From: Citrobacter europaeus
GTDB taxonomy: Bacteria > Pseudomonadota > Gammaproteobacteria > Enterobacterales > Enterobacteriaceae
DNA: 64,000 bases
Assembly (NCBI GenBank): GCA_020099315.1
Contig: CP083650.1
Coordinates: 3,348,001-3,412,000 of the forward strand
Direction: 5' to 3'
Below are positions 25,079 through 34,076 of the stretch, piece by piece. A model generated the notes under the pieces. It ran no database searches. It was given only the letters and a program-made list of their open reading frames with translations, and was not told the origin of the DNA. The stretch's first letter is position 1; each line of letters opens with the position of its first letter. The translations under genes were made by a program, and so were the position numbers.

Positions 25079-27040
25079 ATGATGCAGTCTGATGTGATTG
25101 AAGCCGACCTGAATAACATCACCATCACCGACCCGTTTTTAGGAGAGTACCAGCGTCTGATCCGCGACGTGGTTATCCCCTATCAATGGCAAGCGCTGAA
25201 CGACGAGATCCCTGAAGCGGAGCCAAGCCACGCGCTGATGAACTACCGCATTGCCGCCGGACTTGAGCACGGTGAGTTTTATGGCATGGTATTTCAGGAT
25301 AGCGATGTGACTAAATGGCTGGAAGCCGTGGCCTGGTCACTCAGTCAAAAGCCGGACGCACAGCTTGAGAAGACCGCCGATGAGGTCATCGAGCTGCTGG
25401 CAAAAGCGCAGTGTGAAGATGGTTATCTCAACACCTGGTACACCGTTAAAGAGCCGGGGCTGCGCTGGACCAACGTTGCGGAATGCCATGAGATGTACTG
25501 CGCCGGGCATCTGTTTGAAGCCGCAGTGGCCTTTTTTAACGCCACCGGCAAGCGTCGGCTGCTGGAGATAGCCTGCCGCTTCGCCGACCACATCGACACC
25601 GTTTTCGGCCCAAACGAAGGCCAGCTGCGCGGCTATCCGGGTCATCCGGAAATTGAGCTGGCGCTGATGCGCCTGTATGAAGTTACACAGGAACCACGCT
25701 ATCAGGCGCTGGCACGCTTCTTTCTCGAAGAGCGCGGCCAGCAACCGTACTATTACGATATTGAGTTTGCTCAGCGCGGGGGCACCTGGCACTGGGATAA
25801 CTGGGGCGAGGCATGGATGGTCAAAGATAAAGCCTATACCCACGCCCACAAACCGCTGGCGCAACAGAGCGAAGCCGTCGGCCATGCGGTACGTTCGGTG
25901 TATCTGATGACCGGGCTGGCGCATATCGCCCGCATGACGAACGACGAAGAAAAGCGCCAGACCTGCTTGCGCATCTGGAATAACATGGTGCAGCGCCGAA
26001 TGTACATCACCGGCGGTATTGGCTCGCAAGGGATCGGCGAGGCCTTCACCAGCGATTACGATTTACCGAATGATACCGCCTATGGAGAAAGCTGCGCCTC
26101 CATCGGCCTGATGATGTTTGCCCGCCGCATGCTGGAAATGGAAGGCGACGCGCACTATGCCGATGTCATGGAACGCGCGTTTTACAACACGGTGCTGGGC
26201 GGGATGGCGCTGGACGGCAAACATTTCTTCTATGTGAACCCGCTGGAAACGCAACCCAAAAGTATTCCGCATAACCATATTTACGACCACATTAAGCCCG
26301 TGCGCCAACGCTGGTTCGGCTGCGCCTGCTGCCCACCAAACATCGCCCGTACGCTGGTCGCCATTGGTCACTATATTTTTACCCCACGCCCGGACGCGCT
26401 GTTTATTAACTTCTATGCCGGTAGCGAGGCGCAGTTTACGGTTGACGCTCAGACGCTGGCGCTCAAGATTGAGGGTAACTATCCGTGGGACGAGCAGGTC
26501 TCGATTCGCTTTAACCAGCCGCAGGTAGTCGAGCACACGCTGGCGCTGCGCCTGCCAGAGTGGTGCGCGGCACCAATGGTGCAGGTAAACGGCGAAGCGG
26601 CTCAGGGCAAAATGGTGAAAGGTTATCTGCACCTGCATCGCCAGTGGCAGGAAGGAGACATCATTACCCTAAATCTGCCGATGCCCGTTCGTCGCGTGTA
26701 TGCCAATCCGCTGGTGCGCCATGCGGCGGGTAAAGTGGCGATTCAGCGTGGGCCTCTGGTCTACTGTCTGGAAGAGGCGGATAACGACGCACAACTGCAC
26801 AACCTGTCGCTACCGAAGGCGAGCGCGTTTCGTGAGATTCAGGGCGTGGGCTTGCTGAAAGGGAAAGTGCTGCTACAAGCGGAAGGCGTACGCGTGTTGA
26901 CCGCGCATGAGGATAAGCCGCTATACAGCTTTGATAATCGCCAGACGGCGGTTGAGAAGCAGACGCTGACCTTTATCCCGTGGTTTAGCTGGGCCAACCG
27001 CGGCGAAGGCGAAATGCGAATTTGGGTCGACGAGGTGTAG
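25079..27040 (+). CDS. GH127 glycosidase, probable beta-L-arabinofuranosidase
   Basis: 653-residue enzyme of glycoside hydrolase family 127, whose best-known member HypBA1 removes beta-L-arabinofuranose. The whole zinc-cysteine catalytic set is present at matching positions: E321 (GEAFTSDYDLPN), E337 and C339 (AYGESCA), and C417-C418 (CACCPPN); HypBA1 uses E322, E338, C340, C417 and C418. The alpha/alpha barrel spans about 20-430 and beta-sandwich domains follow. There is no signal peptide, so it acts in the cytoplasm on sugar brought in by the adjacent symporter. The family also holds other pentofuranosidases, so the exact substrate is open. Confidence 0.88.
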   Translation: MMQSDVIEADLNNITITDPFLGEYQRLIRDVVIPYQWQALNDEIPEAEPSHALMNYRIAAGLEHGEFYGMVFQDSDVTKWLEAVAWSLSQKPDAQLEKTADEVIELLAKAQCEDGYLNTWYTVKEPGLRWTNVAECHEMYCAGHLFEAAVAFFNATGKRRLLEIACRFADHIDTVFGPNEGQLRGYPGHPEIELALMRLYEVTQEPRYQALARFFLEERGQQPYYYDIEFAQRGGTWHWDNWGEAWMVKDKAYTHAHKPLAQQSEAVGHAVRSVYLMTGLAHIARMTNDEEKRQTCLRIWNNMVQRRMYITGGIGSQGIGEAFTSDYDLPNDTAYGESCASIGLMMFARRMLEMEGDAHYADVMERAFYNTVLGGMALDGKHFFYVNPLETQPKSIPHNHIYDHIKPVRQRWFGCACCPPNIARTLVAIGHYIFTPRPDALFINFYAGSEAQFTVDAQTLALKIEGNYPWDEQVSIRFNQPQVVEHTLALRLPEWCAAPMVQVNGEAAQGKMVKGYLHLHRQWQEGDIITLNLPMPVRRVYANPLVRHAAGKVAIQRGPLVYCLEEADNDAQLHNLSLPKASAFREIQGVGLLKGKVLLQAEGVRVLTAHEDKPLYSFDNRQTAVEKQTLTFIPWFSWANRGEGEMRIWVDEV

Positions 27041-27045
27041 CCATA

Positions 27046-27134
27046 AAAAAGCCGGATGGAGGCTACGCCTTATCCGGCTTACAACGATGATGGACTGTAG
27101 ACCGGATAAGACGCAATGCGTCGCCATCCGGCAT
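27046..27134. repeat. BIME between GH127 gene and purF
   Basis: Two REP units: GCCGGATGGAGGC...TATCCGGC (27051-27078) and ACCGGATAAGACGC...GCCATCCGGCAT (27101-27134). They separate the convergent GH127 gene and purF. Confidence 0.85.
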
Positions 27135-27142
27135 GTCCAGTT

Positions 27143-28660
27143 TTAACCTTCGTTGTGCATCTCAAGGTTTTCCGCTTCGTTCTGACGCAACACCGCTTTG
27201 GCATCGTCATTACGCAGGGAGTCGAGGAAATCGAGATATTGCTGGTCGACGTCTTTAGTAACGTACACGCCGTTAAACACTGAACATTCAAACTGCTGAA
27301 TATCCGGGTTTTCCGCGCGGACCGCTTCAATCAGATCGTTCAGATCCTGGAAGATGAGCCCGTCTGCGCCGATTATCTGGCGAATCTCGTCGACTTCGCG
27401 ACCATGAGCAATCAGCTCCGTCGCCGTAGGCATATCGATACCATAAACGTTCGGGAAGCGAATTTCCGGGGCAGCAGAAGCCAGATACACCTTCTTCGCT
27501 CCGGCTTCACGCGCCATCTCGATAATCTGTTCTGAGGTGGTGCCACGTACGATAGAGTCATCCACCAGCAGCACGTTCTTATCACGGAACTCCGCACGGT
27601 TGGCGTTCAGCTTACGGCGCACGGATTTACGGCGCAGCTGCTGGCCCGGCATGATAAAGGTACGTCCCACGTAGCGGTTTTTCACAAATCCCTGACGGTA
27701 CGGCTTACCGAGGATACGAGCAATTTCCAGCGCGATATCACAGGAGGTTTCCGGAATCGGGATCACCACGTCAATGTCCAGATCTTCCCACTCACGAGCA
27801 ATTTTTTCGCCAAGCTTAGTACCCATGTTTACGCGGGCACTGTAGACGGAAATCTTGTCGATAAAGGAGTCAGGACGTGCGAAGTAAACATATTCAAACA
27901 GGCACGGATTGCTGACCGGGTTATCGGCACACTGGCGGGTAAACAGCTGACCTTTTTCGGTGATATACACCGCTTCGCCGGGTGCTACGTCGCGCAGGAA
28001 TTCAAAGCCCAGCGTATCCAGCGCTACGCTCTCGGACGCCACCATGTACTCGGTACGACCATCGCCGATATCGCGTTTACCCAATACCAACGGGCGGATA
28101 CCGTTAGGATCGCGGAAGGCAACCATACCGTGGCCGATAATCATCGCCACGCAGGCATAGGCGCCGCGGATCTGGCGGTTGGTTGCGGCAATAGCAGCAA
28201 AAATATTGTCGGCTTCCAGCGGATAGTGGCGGAAGTTATCCAGCTCGCTGGCGAAAATATTCAGCAGAATTTCAGAATCTGAAGTGGTATTGATGTGGCG
28301 GCGCTTTTCTTCAAACAGCTTTTTACGTAGCTCATGCGCGTTGGTCAGGTTGCCATTATGGGCAAGCGTGATGCCATACGGTGAGTTGACGTAAAAAGGT
28401 TGAGCTTCGGAGGCGCTGGAGCTGCCAGCCGTTGGGTAACGCACATGACCGATGCCCATATTGCCCTGCAAACGCTGCATATGGCGCGCTTCAAAAATAT
28501 CGCTCACCATTCCGTTTGCTTTACGCAAGCGGAAGCAGTTGTTGGCATCAATGGTGATGATGCCTGCGGCATCCTGACCACGATGCTGGAGCACCGTTAA
28601 CGCGTCATAAATCGACTGGTTTACCGGCATAACACCGGCGATACCGACAATACCGCACAT
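27143..28660 (-). CDS. purF: Amidophosphoribosyltransferase PurF
   Basis: First committed enzyme of purine synthesis: PRPP and glutamine give 5-phosphoribosylamine. The Ntn-type glutaminase domain begins with the catalytic Cys after Met (MCGIVGI), and the PRPP-binding loop is VLLVDDSIVRGTTSEQI. At 505 residues it is the standard length. It lies downstream of cvpA by about 33 bases, and the PurR box before cvpA controls both. Confidence 0.98.
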   Translation of the reverse strand: MCGIVGIAGVMPVNQSIYDALTVLQHRGQDAAGIITIDANNCFRLRKANGMVSDIFEARHMQRLQGNMGIGHVRYPTAGSSSASEAQPFYVNSPYGITLAHNGNLTNAHELRKKLFEEKRRHINTTSDSEILLNIFASELDNFRHYPLEADNIFAAIAATNRQIRGAYACVAMIIGHGMVAFRDPNGIRPLVLGKRDIGDGRTEYMVASESVALDTLGFEFLRDVAPGEAVYITEKGQLFTRQCADNPVSNPCLFEYVYFARPDSFIDKISVYSARVNMGTKLGEKIAREWEDLDIDVVIPIPETSCDIALEIARILGKPYRQGFVKNRYVGRTFIMPGQQLRRKSVRRKLNANRAEFRDKNVLLVDDSIVRGTTSEQIIEMAREAGAKKVYLASAAPEIRFPNVYGIDMPTATELIAHGREVDEIRQIIGADGLIFQDLNDLIEAVRAENPDIQQFECSVFNGVYVTKDVDQQYLDFLDSLRNDDAKAVLRQNEAENLEMHNEG

Positions 28661-28693
28661 ACGTCTTTTCCTCGTTCAGCAACAACCCAAAGT

Positions 28694-29182
28694 TTATACT
28701 TTGGGCAAGAAACTTGACGAGCTTTGCAGATAGTCAAAGAACCATCTGATGATGAAACTGAACTGCGGGATCAGCTGCGACTTACTCCAGTCTTCACTTT
28801 TCGACAGACCGGTAAAGGTATCGAGAAAGAACAGTATGGCGGCGACGATCAGCGCTCCTCGCAGAGCACCAAAGCAGATCCCCAACACCCTGTCGGTACC
28901 CGACAAACCTGTTTTCTCTACCAGTTGGCCTATCACAAAGTTAACGATAGCGCCGACGATAAGTGTCGCGATAAACAGTATCGCGATAGCAATCCCATTT
29001 CGAACCAGTTCGTCTTCAAAGCCCGTAAACCAGACAGACAGGTAAGTGTAGTAATGGCTGGCGACAAAGAAAGCACAACCCCAAGTCACCAACGATAATG
29101 CTTCACGAACAAAGCCACGGATCAGGCTAACCAGACAGGAAAAACCAATCACCGCGATAATGGCGTAATCAATCCAGACCAT
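28694..29182 (-). CDS. cvpA: Colicin V production protein CvpA
   Basis: 162-residue inner-membrane protein with four predicted spans (VWIDYAIIAVIGFSCLVSLIRGF first). In E. coli it is needed for colicin V export and for envelope tolerance of bile salts. First gene of the PurR-controlled cvpA-purF unit. Confidence 0.96.
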   Translation of the reverse strand: MVWIDYAIIAVIGFSCLVSLIRGFVREALSLVTWGCAFFVASHYYTYLSVWFTGFEDELVRNGIAIAILFIATLIVGAIVNFVIGQLVEKTGLSGTDRVLGICFGALRGALIVAAILFFLDTFTGLSKSEDWSKSQLIPQFSFIIRWFFDYLQSSSSFLPKV

Positions 29183-29238
29183 AAGTGTCCCACGATTTTA
29201 CGCCCTGTCGTCCTGTTCGGGGCGCATTCTAACAGAAA

Positions 29239-29254
29239 AAGAAAACGTTTGCGT
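29239..29254. promoter_or_regulatory. PurR operator of cvpA-purF
   Basis: Minus strand ACGCAAACGTTTTCTT is an exact match to the PurR consensus ACGCAAACGTTTTCNT. It lies 57-72 bases before the cvpA start, over the promoter. Confidence 0.93.
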
Positions 29255-29272
29255 AGGGATTTCCTTTCCACG

Positions 29273-29311
29273 CGTAAATAAAAATGGCGCTGAAAAAATC
29301 TTCAACGCCAT
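29273..29311 (-). terminator. Terminator of the folC-dedD unit
   Basis: On the minus strand ATGGCGTTGAA-GATTTT-TTCAGCGCCAT (one mismatch) is followed by TTTTATTTA. It ends transcription before the cvpA promoter. Confidence 0.8.
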
Positions 29312-29336
29312 ACCGTTTTATGACTCTTCGGGCAGT

Positions 29337-29367
29337 GCCGGATAGCGGTGAAAACACCCTATCCGGC
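29337..29367. repeat. REP-like hairpin between dedD and cvpA
   Basis: GCCGGATAG and CTATCCGGC pair perfectly across a 13-base loop, with the REP core. Confidence 0.6.
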
Positions 29368-29402
29368 CTGAATAAGAGCAGCGCCGAGAACAGCGCAATC
29401 CC

Positions 29403-30065
29403 TTAATTAGGGGTGTACCCCATCACGACGCCACTCAGACCAGAGATCTTCTGCAGCTCGCCCAGCGAGTTCTTTAGCTTATCTTTGGAGGCGTCAGGCC
29501 CTACGAGAATACGGGTTATTTTACCCTGCACCGGCGTCGACGGGGAAGTATATACCCGGAAGCCCGCGCCACGAAGTTTACCCACGATCTCATTGACCTT
29601 ATCCGCATTTTTCAGCGCACCAAGCTGTACAACGTACGCTTTACCAGTCGGCGCTGGCGGTTCCTCAACAGCCGGTTTAGGCGCTGGGGTCGGTGCAGGC
29701 GTCGGAGCGACGGCAACAGGCTGCGGCTTCGGTTTGGGCTTCGGCTGCTCTACGGGCGCAGGGACAGGATCTAACTCCGCGCTGTTTGCCGTCGTCAAAC
29801 GTGACGGATCCAACGATGGCGCGGCAGCATCACCCGCCCGCACCTCTTCTGCCGCCCCTTCCGGCGGCTGGGTCGGCAGCGCCTGCGTTGCCGCAGGCAT
29901 CATGTCTGGTTCATCGCGATCGCCGGGTTTCGGCACCAGAGGGATCGCCGCAAACTCATCCTGATAATGCTTTTTCTGCCCGTCAAGCAGCCCGGGGAGC
30001 ACAATCACCCCCAGCGCGACCAGCACAATTGTGCCGACTAATCGATTCTGAAACTTACTCGCCAC
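29403..30065 (-). CDS. dedD: Cell division protein DedD
   Basis: 220-residue SPOR-domain protein of the septal ring. An N-terminal span (LVGTIVLVALGVIVLPGLL) anchors it in the inner membrane, a long proline- and lysine-rich linker (about 90-145) crosses the periplasm, and the C-terminal SPOR domain (AYVVQLGALKNADKVNEIV) binds denuded peptidoglycan at the division site. Its start overlaps the end of folC by 11 bases. Confidence 0.96.
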   Translation of the reverse strand: MASKFQNRLVGTIVLVALGVIVLPGLLDGQKKHYQDEFAAIPLVPKPGDRDEPDMMPAATQALPTQPPEGAAEEVRAGDAAAPSLDPSRLTTANSAELDPVPAPVEQPKPKPKPQPVAVAPTPAPTPAPKPAVEEPPAPTGKAYVVQLGALKNADKVNEIVGKLRGAGFRVYTSPSTPVQGKITRILVGPDASKDKLKNSLGELQKISGLSGVVMGYTPN

Positions 30066-31323
30066 CGCTTCTCCCCACGTCTATCACTTCCATGACATGT
30101 GCGACAGTGTGAAACGATCCACACACCAACACGGTATCTTCTGGCTTCGCCTCAGCGAGTGCTGCAGACCATGCCTGCGCCACGCTGTCATAGGCGTTGC
30201 CTTTGCCCAGGTGCTCCAGCAGTTGTTCTGCCGTTGCACCACGCGGCCCTTCCAGGGGCGCACAGTACCAAGCGTCAACCACGCTTTTTAACCAGGCTAA
30301 CGTACCGGCAATATCTTTATCATGTAGCATACCGATAACCGCAAGTACACGCCCGCTTTTCACTAACTTTTTCAGACGTCCGGTCAAATACTCCGCCGCA
30401 TGCGGGTTATGGGCGACATCAAAAATCACCCGCGGCGACTCGCTCACAATCTGAAAACGCCCCGGTAAAATCGCTTTTTCGATACCCTCACGAATCGCCT
30501 GCTCGCTGACGTTAAGCCCGCTTGCGCGAAGCGCGGCCAGTGCGGTAGCGGCGTTAGGTTGTGGAACCTGCGGCAACGGCAGGTGCGACAACGTTCCATG
30601 AGCGTCCGTAAACGACCAGTCATTCTCCGTGACCGCATAGCGCCAGTCCACGCCGCAGCGTTGCAAAATCGCCCCGCTCTCTTGCGCGACATCGGCGATG
30701 GTGTAAGGCATTTCCGGTTCGCCGACGATAGCCGGTTTCTCTGCGCGGAAAATTCCCGCCTTCTCACGACCGATGCTTTCGCGATCCGGGCCCAGCCAGT
30801 CAGTATGGTCGAGTGCAATGCTGGTCACCACAGCGACATCGGCATCAACGATATTGGTCGCATCAAGGCGGCCGCCTAACCCAACTTCCAGAATGACGAC
30901 ATCCAGTTGAGCCTGTTTAAACAGCCAGAGCGCTGATAACGTACCGTATTCAAAGTAGGTCAGAGAAATGTCGCCACGCGCATCTTCAATCTCAGCAAAT
31001 GAGGCGGTATGCGCGGATTCCGGCAGTTCACGTCCCTGCACGCGCACGCGTTCCGTGTAGCGCACCAGATGGGGTGAACTGTAAACGCCAACTTTATAAC
31101 CTGCTGCGGTCAGCACAGATTCCAGCGTACGGCAGGTTGTGCCTTTCCCGTTGGTTCCCGCCACTGTAAAAACAAATGGCGCGGGTTTCAACACACCGAG
31201 TTTGCGCGCCACCTGACTGACGCGTTCAAGGCCAAGATCGATGGTTTTACTGTGCAGGTTTTCCAGATAAGAAAGCCACGATGCCAGGGGCGACGCGGCT
31301 TGAGGAATACGTTTATTGTCCAT
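30055..31323 (-). CDS. folC: Folylpolyglutamate/dihydrofolate synthase FolC
   Basis: Bifunctional enzyme that adds glutamate to dihydropteroate and folates. It is a Mur-ligase-type ATPase of 422 residues; the P-loop is TVAGTNGKGTTCRTLES and the VILEVGLGGRLDATN and VFDVAHNPHA motifs are clear. The ATG at 31323 gives the family length; the further 16 codons to 31371 lie inside the accD terminator and are unlikely to be translated. Confidence 0.96.
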   Translation of the reverse strand: MDNKRIPQAASPLASWLSYLENLHSKTIDLGLERVSQVARKLGVLKPAPFVFTVAGTNGKGTTCRTLESVLTAAGYKVGVYSSPHLVRYTERVRVQGRELPESAHTASFAEIEDARGDISLTYFEYGTLSALWLFKQAQLDVVILEVGLGGRLDATNIVDADVAVVTSIALDHTDWLGPDRESIGREKAGIFRAEKPAIVGEPEMPYTIADVAQESGAILQRCGVDWRYAVTENDWSFTDAHGTLSHLPLPQVPQPNAATALAALRASGLNVSEQAIREGIEKAILPGRFQIVSESPRVIFDVAHNPHAAEYLTGRLKKLVKSGRVLAVIGMLHDKDIAGTLAWLKSVVDAWYCAPLEGPRGATAEQLLEHLGKGNAYDSVAQAWSAALAEAKPEDTVLVCGSFHTVAHVMEVIDVGRSGGE

Positions 31324-31355
31324 GATGGCTGTAGATTCTTTACGTTGAGGAAAGC

Positions 31356-31386
31356 AAAAGGGCAGCGCCAACCGGCCTGCCCTTTT
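31356..31386 (-). terminator. Hairpin between accD and folC
   Basis: AAAAGGGCAG (31356-31365) pairs with CTGCCCTTTT (31377-31386) over an 11-base loop, with A and T runs built into the arms. A likely terminator or attenuator after accD. Confidence 0.75.
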
Positions 31387-31515
31387 TTACACGTCGTTTT
31401 TCACGTTGCAGATGCGTTGGCTGTACTCGCTCTCCCGAATCACTTACCGGTGTAAGCTCATCGGGATCAACGCTTTTATCGCCTGCCTGCAACCCGAAAC
31501 CCATAGAGTAAACTA

Positions 31516-32430
31516 TCAGGCCTCTGGTTCCTGCTCGGGAACCGGAGGTACCACCTCGCCTTCACGCGGCTCATCCGGATTCGGCGCAGGCAGATTCATC
31601 AGCTTCGCCAGAATGCTTGCCAGTTTCAGGCGCATTTCCGGACGGCGGACGATCATATCGATAGCGCCTTTTTCAATCAGGAACTCGCTGCGCTGGAATC
31701 CCGGCGGCAGTTTCTCACGTACGGTTTGCTCGATAACACGCGGACCCGCGAAGCCGATCAGTGCTTTCGGTTCTGCAATGTTAAGATCGCCCAGCATCGC
31801 GAAGCTCGCGGAAACACCGCCCATCGTTGGGTCGGTCAGTACAGAAATATACGGTAAACCGCGTTCCTGCATTTTCGCCAGCGCGGCAGAGGTTTTCGCC
31901 ATCTGCATCAGAGACATCAGCGCTTCCTGCATACGCGCCCCGCCAGAAGCGGAGAAGCAGATCAGCGGACAGTTATCTTCCAGCGCCTGCTCAACGGCGC
32001 GGACAAAACGCGCACCGACCACAGAGCCCATGGAGCCGCCCATAAACGCGAACTCGAATGCAGCAGCAACGACCGGCATACCGTGGAGCGTGCCTTTCAT
32101 CACCACCAGCGCATCTTTCTCACCGGTTTCTTTCTGCGCAGAAGCCAGTCTGTCTTTGTATTTTTTGGAGTCACGAAACTTCAGCACGTCTTTCGGCTCA
32201 AGCTCGCTACCCAGTTCCACAAGAGAACCTTCATCTAACAGGCTATGCAGGCGATTGCGCGCCGACATGCGCATATGATGGTCACACTTCGGACAGACCT
32301 CAAGATTACGTTCCAGCTCAGCACGGTATAAAACCTGACCGCAGCTATCACACTTGGTCCACACCCCTTCAGGAATGCTTGCCTTGCGGGTGGGAGTAAT
32401 GTTGCTTTTAATTCGTTCAATCCAGCTCAT
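31516..32430 (-). CDS. accD: Acetyl-CoA carboxylase carboxyltransferase subunit beta AccD
   Basis: Beta subunit of the carboxyltransferase that makes malonyl-CoA for fatty acid synthesis. The N-terminal zinc ribbon is intact with C27, C30, C46 and C49 (KCDSCGQ...VCPKCD), followed by the crotonase-type catalytic domain with SASGGARMQEALMSLMQM. It has 304 residues, as in E. coli. In this family the zinc domain has also been reported to bind its own mRNA. Confidence 0.98.
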   Translation of the reverse strand: MSWIERIKSNITPTRKASIPEGVWTKCDSCGQVLYRAELERNLEVCPKCDHHMRMSARNRLHSLLDEGSLVELGSELEPKDVLKFRDSKKYKDRLASAQKETGEKDALVVMKGTLHGMPVVAAAFEFAFMGGSMGSVVGARFVRAVEQALEDNCPLICFSASGGARMQEALMSLMQMAKTSAALAKMQERGLPYISVLTDPTMGGVSASFAMLGDLNIAEPKALIGFAGPRVIEQTVREKLPPGFQRSEFLIEKGAIDMIVRRPEMRLKLASILAKLMNLPAPNPDEPREGEVVPPVPEQEPEA

Positions 32431-32579
32431 TGGTGACCTTTCTGCCTGAACCCTAGTCAGCTTTGTAATAAGGGGCGCATAATGCCATTTTTGCCCCTAA
32501 CAGACCATGAATGTTGCACATTAAAACATAACAGCCCGAAACTTTGGATAAAAAAGTGGTCGAACCGCTGAGTTACTTT

Positions 32580-33239
32580 CTATTTTGCAGCCCGTGACGC
32601 AGCACGTTTATGGCGAATCACTTCAATTACGCCCGGCAATACGGAAAGGACGATAATCGCCACAATCAGTAATTTCAGGTTTTCCTGAACGATCGGCAGA
32701 TCGCCGAACAGATAGCCTGCATAGGTGAACAGCAATACCCACAGCAGCGCGCCTGCGACGTTATACATCGCAAAATGACGGTAGGACATGTGCCCCATCC
32801 CGGCAACAAACGGCGCGAATGTACGCACGATAGGCACGAAACGCGCCAGGATAATCGTTTTGCCGCCATGACGCTCGTAGAACGCATGGGTTTTATCCAG
32901 GTAACTGCGACGGAAAATTTTAGAGTTCGGGTTACTGAAAAGTTTTTCACCGAACAACCGGCCAATCGTGTAGTTCACCGCATCGCCGATAATCGCCGCC
33001 ACAATCATCAACATCACCATCAGATGAACGTTGAGATCGTTAGTTGGCAGCGCAGAAAGCGCACCAGCGACAAACAACAGCGAGTCTCCCGGCAAGAACG
33101 GCGTTACCACCAGTCCGGTTTCGCAGAACAGGATCAGAAACAGAATCGCGTATACCCAGATACCGTATTCCGCAACCAGCTCCGCCAGGTGCACATCAAT
33201 GTGCAAGATAAAATCGATAAGAAAGTAAATCAGGTCCAT
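32580..33239 (-). CDS. dedA: DedA family membrane protein
   Basis: 219-residue inner-membrane protein of the DedA/VTT family, implicated in envelope energetics and lipid scrambling or flipping. Conserved motifs are ETGLVVTPFLPGDSLLFVAGAL and RFVPIVRTFAPFVAGMG, with the arginines that family studies found essential. It sits 24 bases after truA on the same strand. Confidence 0.95.
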   Translation of the reverse strand: MDLIYFLIDFILHIDVHLAELVAEYGIWVYAILFLILFCETGLVVTPFLPGDSLLFVAGALSALPTNDLNVHLMVMLMIVAAIIGDAVNYTIGRLFGEKLFSNPNSKIFRRSYLDKTHAFYERHGGKTIILARFVPIVRTFAPFVAGMGHMSYRHFAMYNVAGALLWVLLFTYAGYLFGDLPIVQENLKLLIVAIIVLSVLPGVIEVIRHKRAASRAAK

Positions 33240-33263
33240 AGTTTTGCCTTTATACGACTCAAA

Positions 33264-34076
33264 TTAGTCCGCCAGAAATAGCGGGCCCATAGGCGGTTTT
33301 GGCAGGTCGAACCGTTCCGGGTAATCTACCGCAACCAGATACAGCCCTTCCGCTTTCGCCGTTGCCGCTGCCAGCGTTCTGTCCTTCGCCGCTAACAGTT
33401 CTGCTATCCAGCTCTCCGGCTGGTTGTGGGCGCCTACTTCCATCAGGCTGCCGACAATATTCCTGACCATATGATGTACAAAGGCATTCGCTTTAATATC
33501 CACCACCACATATGCACCGAAACGTTCGACGTTAATGTGCATCACGTTGCGCCACGGTGTGCGCGACTGACACTGCACCGCCCGAAACGAGGTAAAATCA
33601 TTTTCGCCAATCAGACACTGGGCAGCACGATGCATACGCTCAGCGTCCAGCGGTTCATAGTAATGGGTTACCCCTTTACCCAAAACCGCAGGGCGCAACC
33701 GATGATTGTAGATGATGTAGCGATAACGGCGAGCCGTGGCGCTAAAACGGGCATGAAAATCATCGGGTACAGCTTTCACCCAGCGTACAGCGATGTCACC
33801 AGGTAAATTCGCATTTACCCCCAGTGTCCAGGCCGCATCTTTACGCAGGGCGGTCGTTTCAAAGTGCACAACCTGCCCCGTGCCATGAACACCTGCATCC
33901 GTGCGTCCGGCACAAAAGACATTGATACGCTCATTCGCCACCTGAGAGAGCGCTTTTTCCAGTTTTTCCTGAACGCTACGCACTTCGTTCTGGCGCTGCC
34001 AGCCATAATATTTGCTGCCGTCATACTCAATGCCCAGCGCAATTTTATGGGTTGCAGGCTGTTGCTGGTCAGACAT
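33264..34076 (-). CDS. truA: tRNA pseudouridine(38-40) synthase TruA
   Basis: Forms pseudouridine at positions 38-40 in the anticodon arm of many tRNAs. The catalytic aspartate is D60 in FCAGRTDAGVHGTGQ. At 270 residues it matches E. coli. Its ATG shares one base with the usg stop codon, so translation is probably coupled. Confidence 0.97.
   Translation of the reverse strand: MSDQQQPATHKIALGIEYDGSKYYGWQRQNEVRSVQEKLEKALSQVANERINVFCAGRTDAGVHGTGQVVHFETTALRKDAAWTLGVNANLPGDIAVRWVKAVPDDFHARFSATARRYRYIIYNHRLRPAVLGKGVTHYYEPLDAERMHRAAQCLIGENDFTSFRAVQCQSRTPWRNVMHINVERFGAYVVVDIKANAFVHHMVRNIVGSLMEVGAHNQPESWIAELLAAKDRTLAAATAKAEGLYLVAVDYPERFDLPKPPMGPLFLAD

Noticed and set aside
31406..32278. 290-codon frame antisense to accD
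   Set aside because: Serine/arginine-rich low-complexity translation opposite a well-supported gene.
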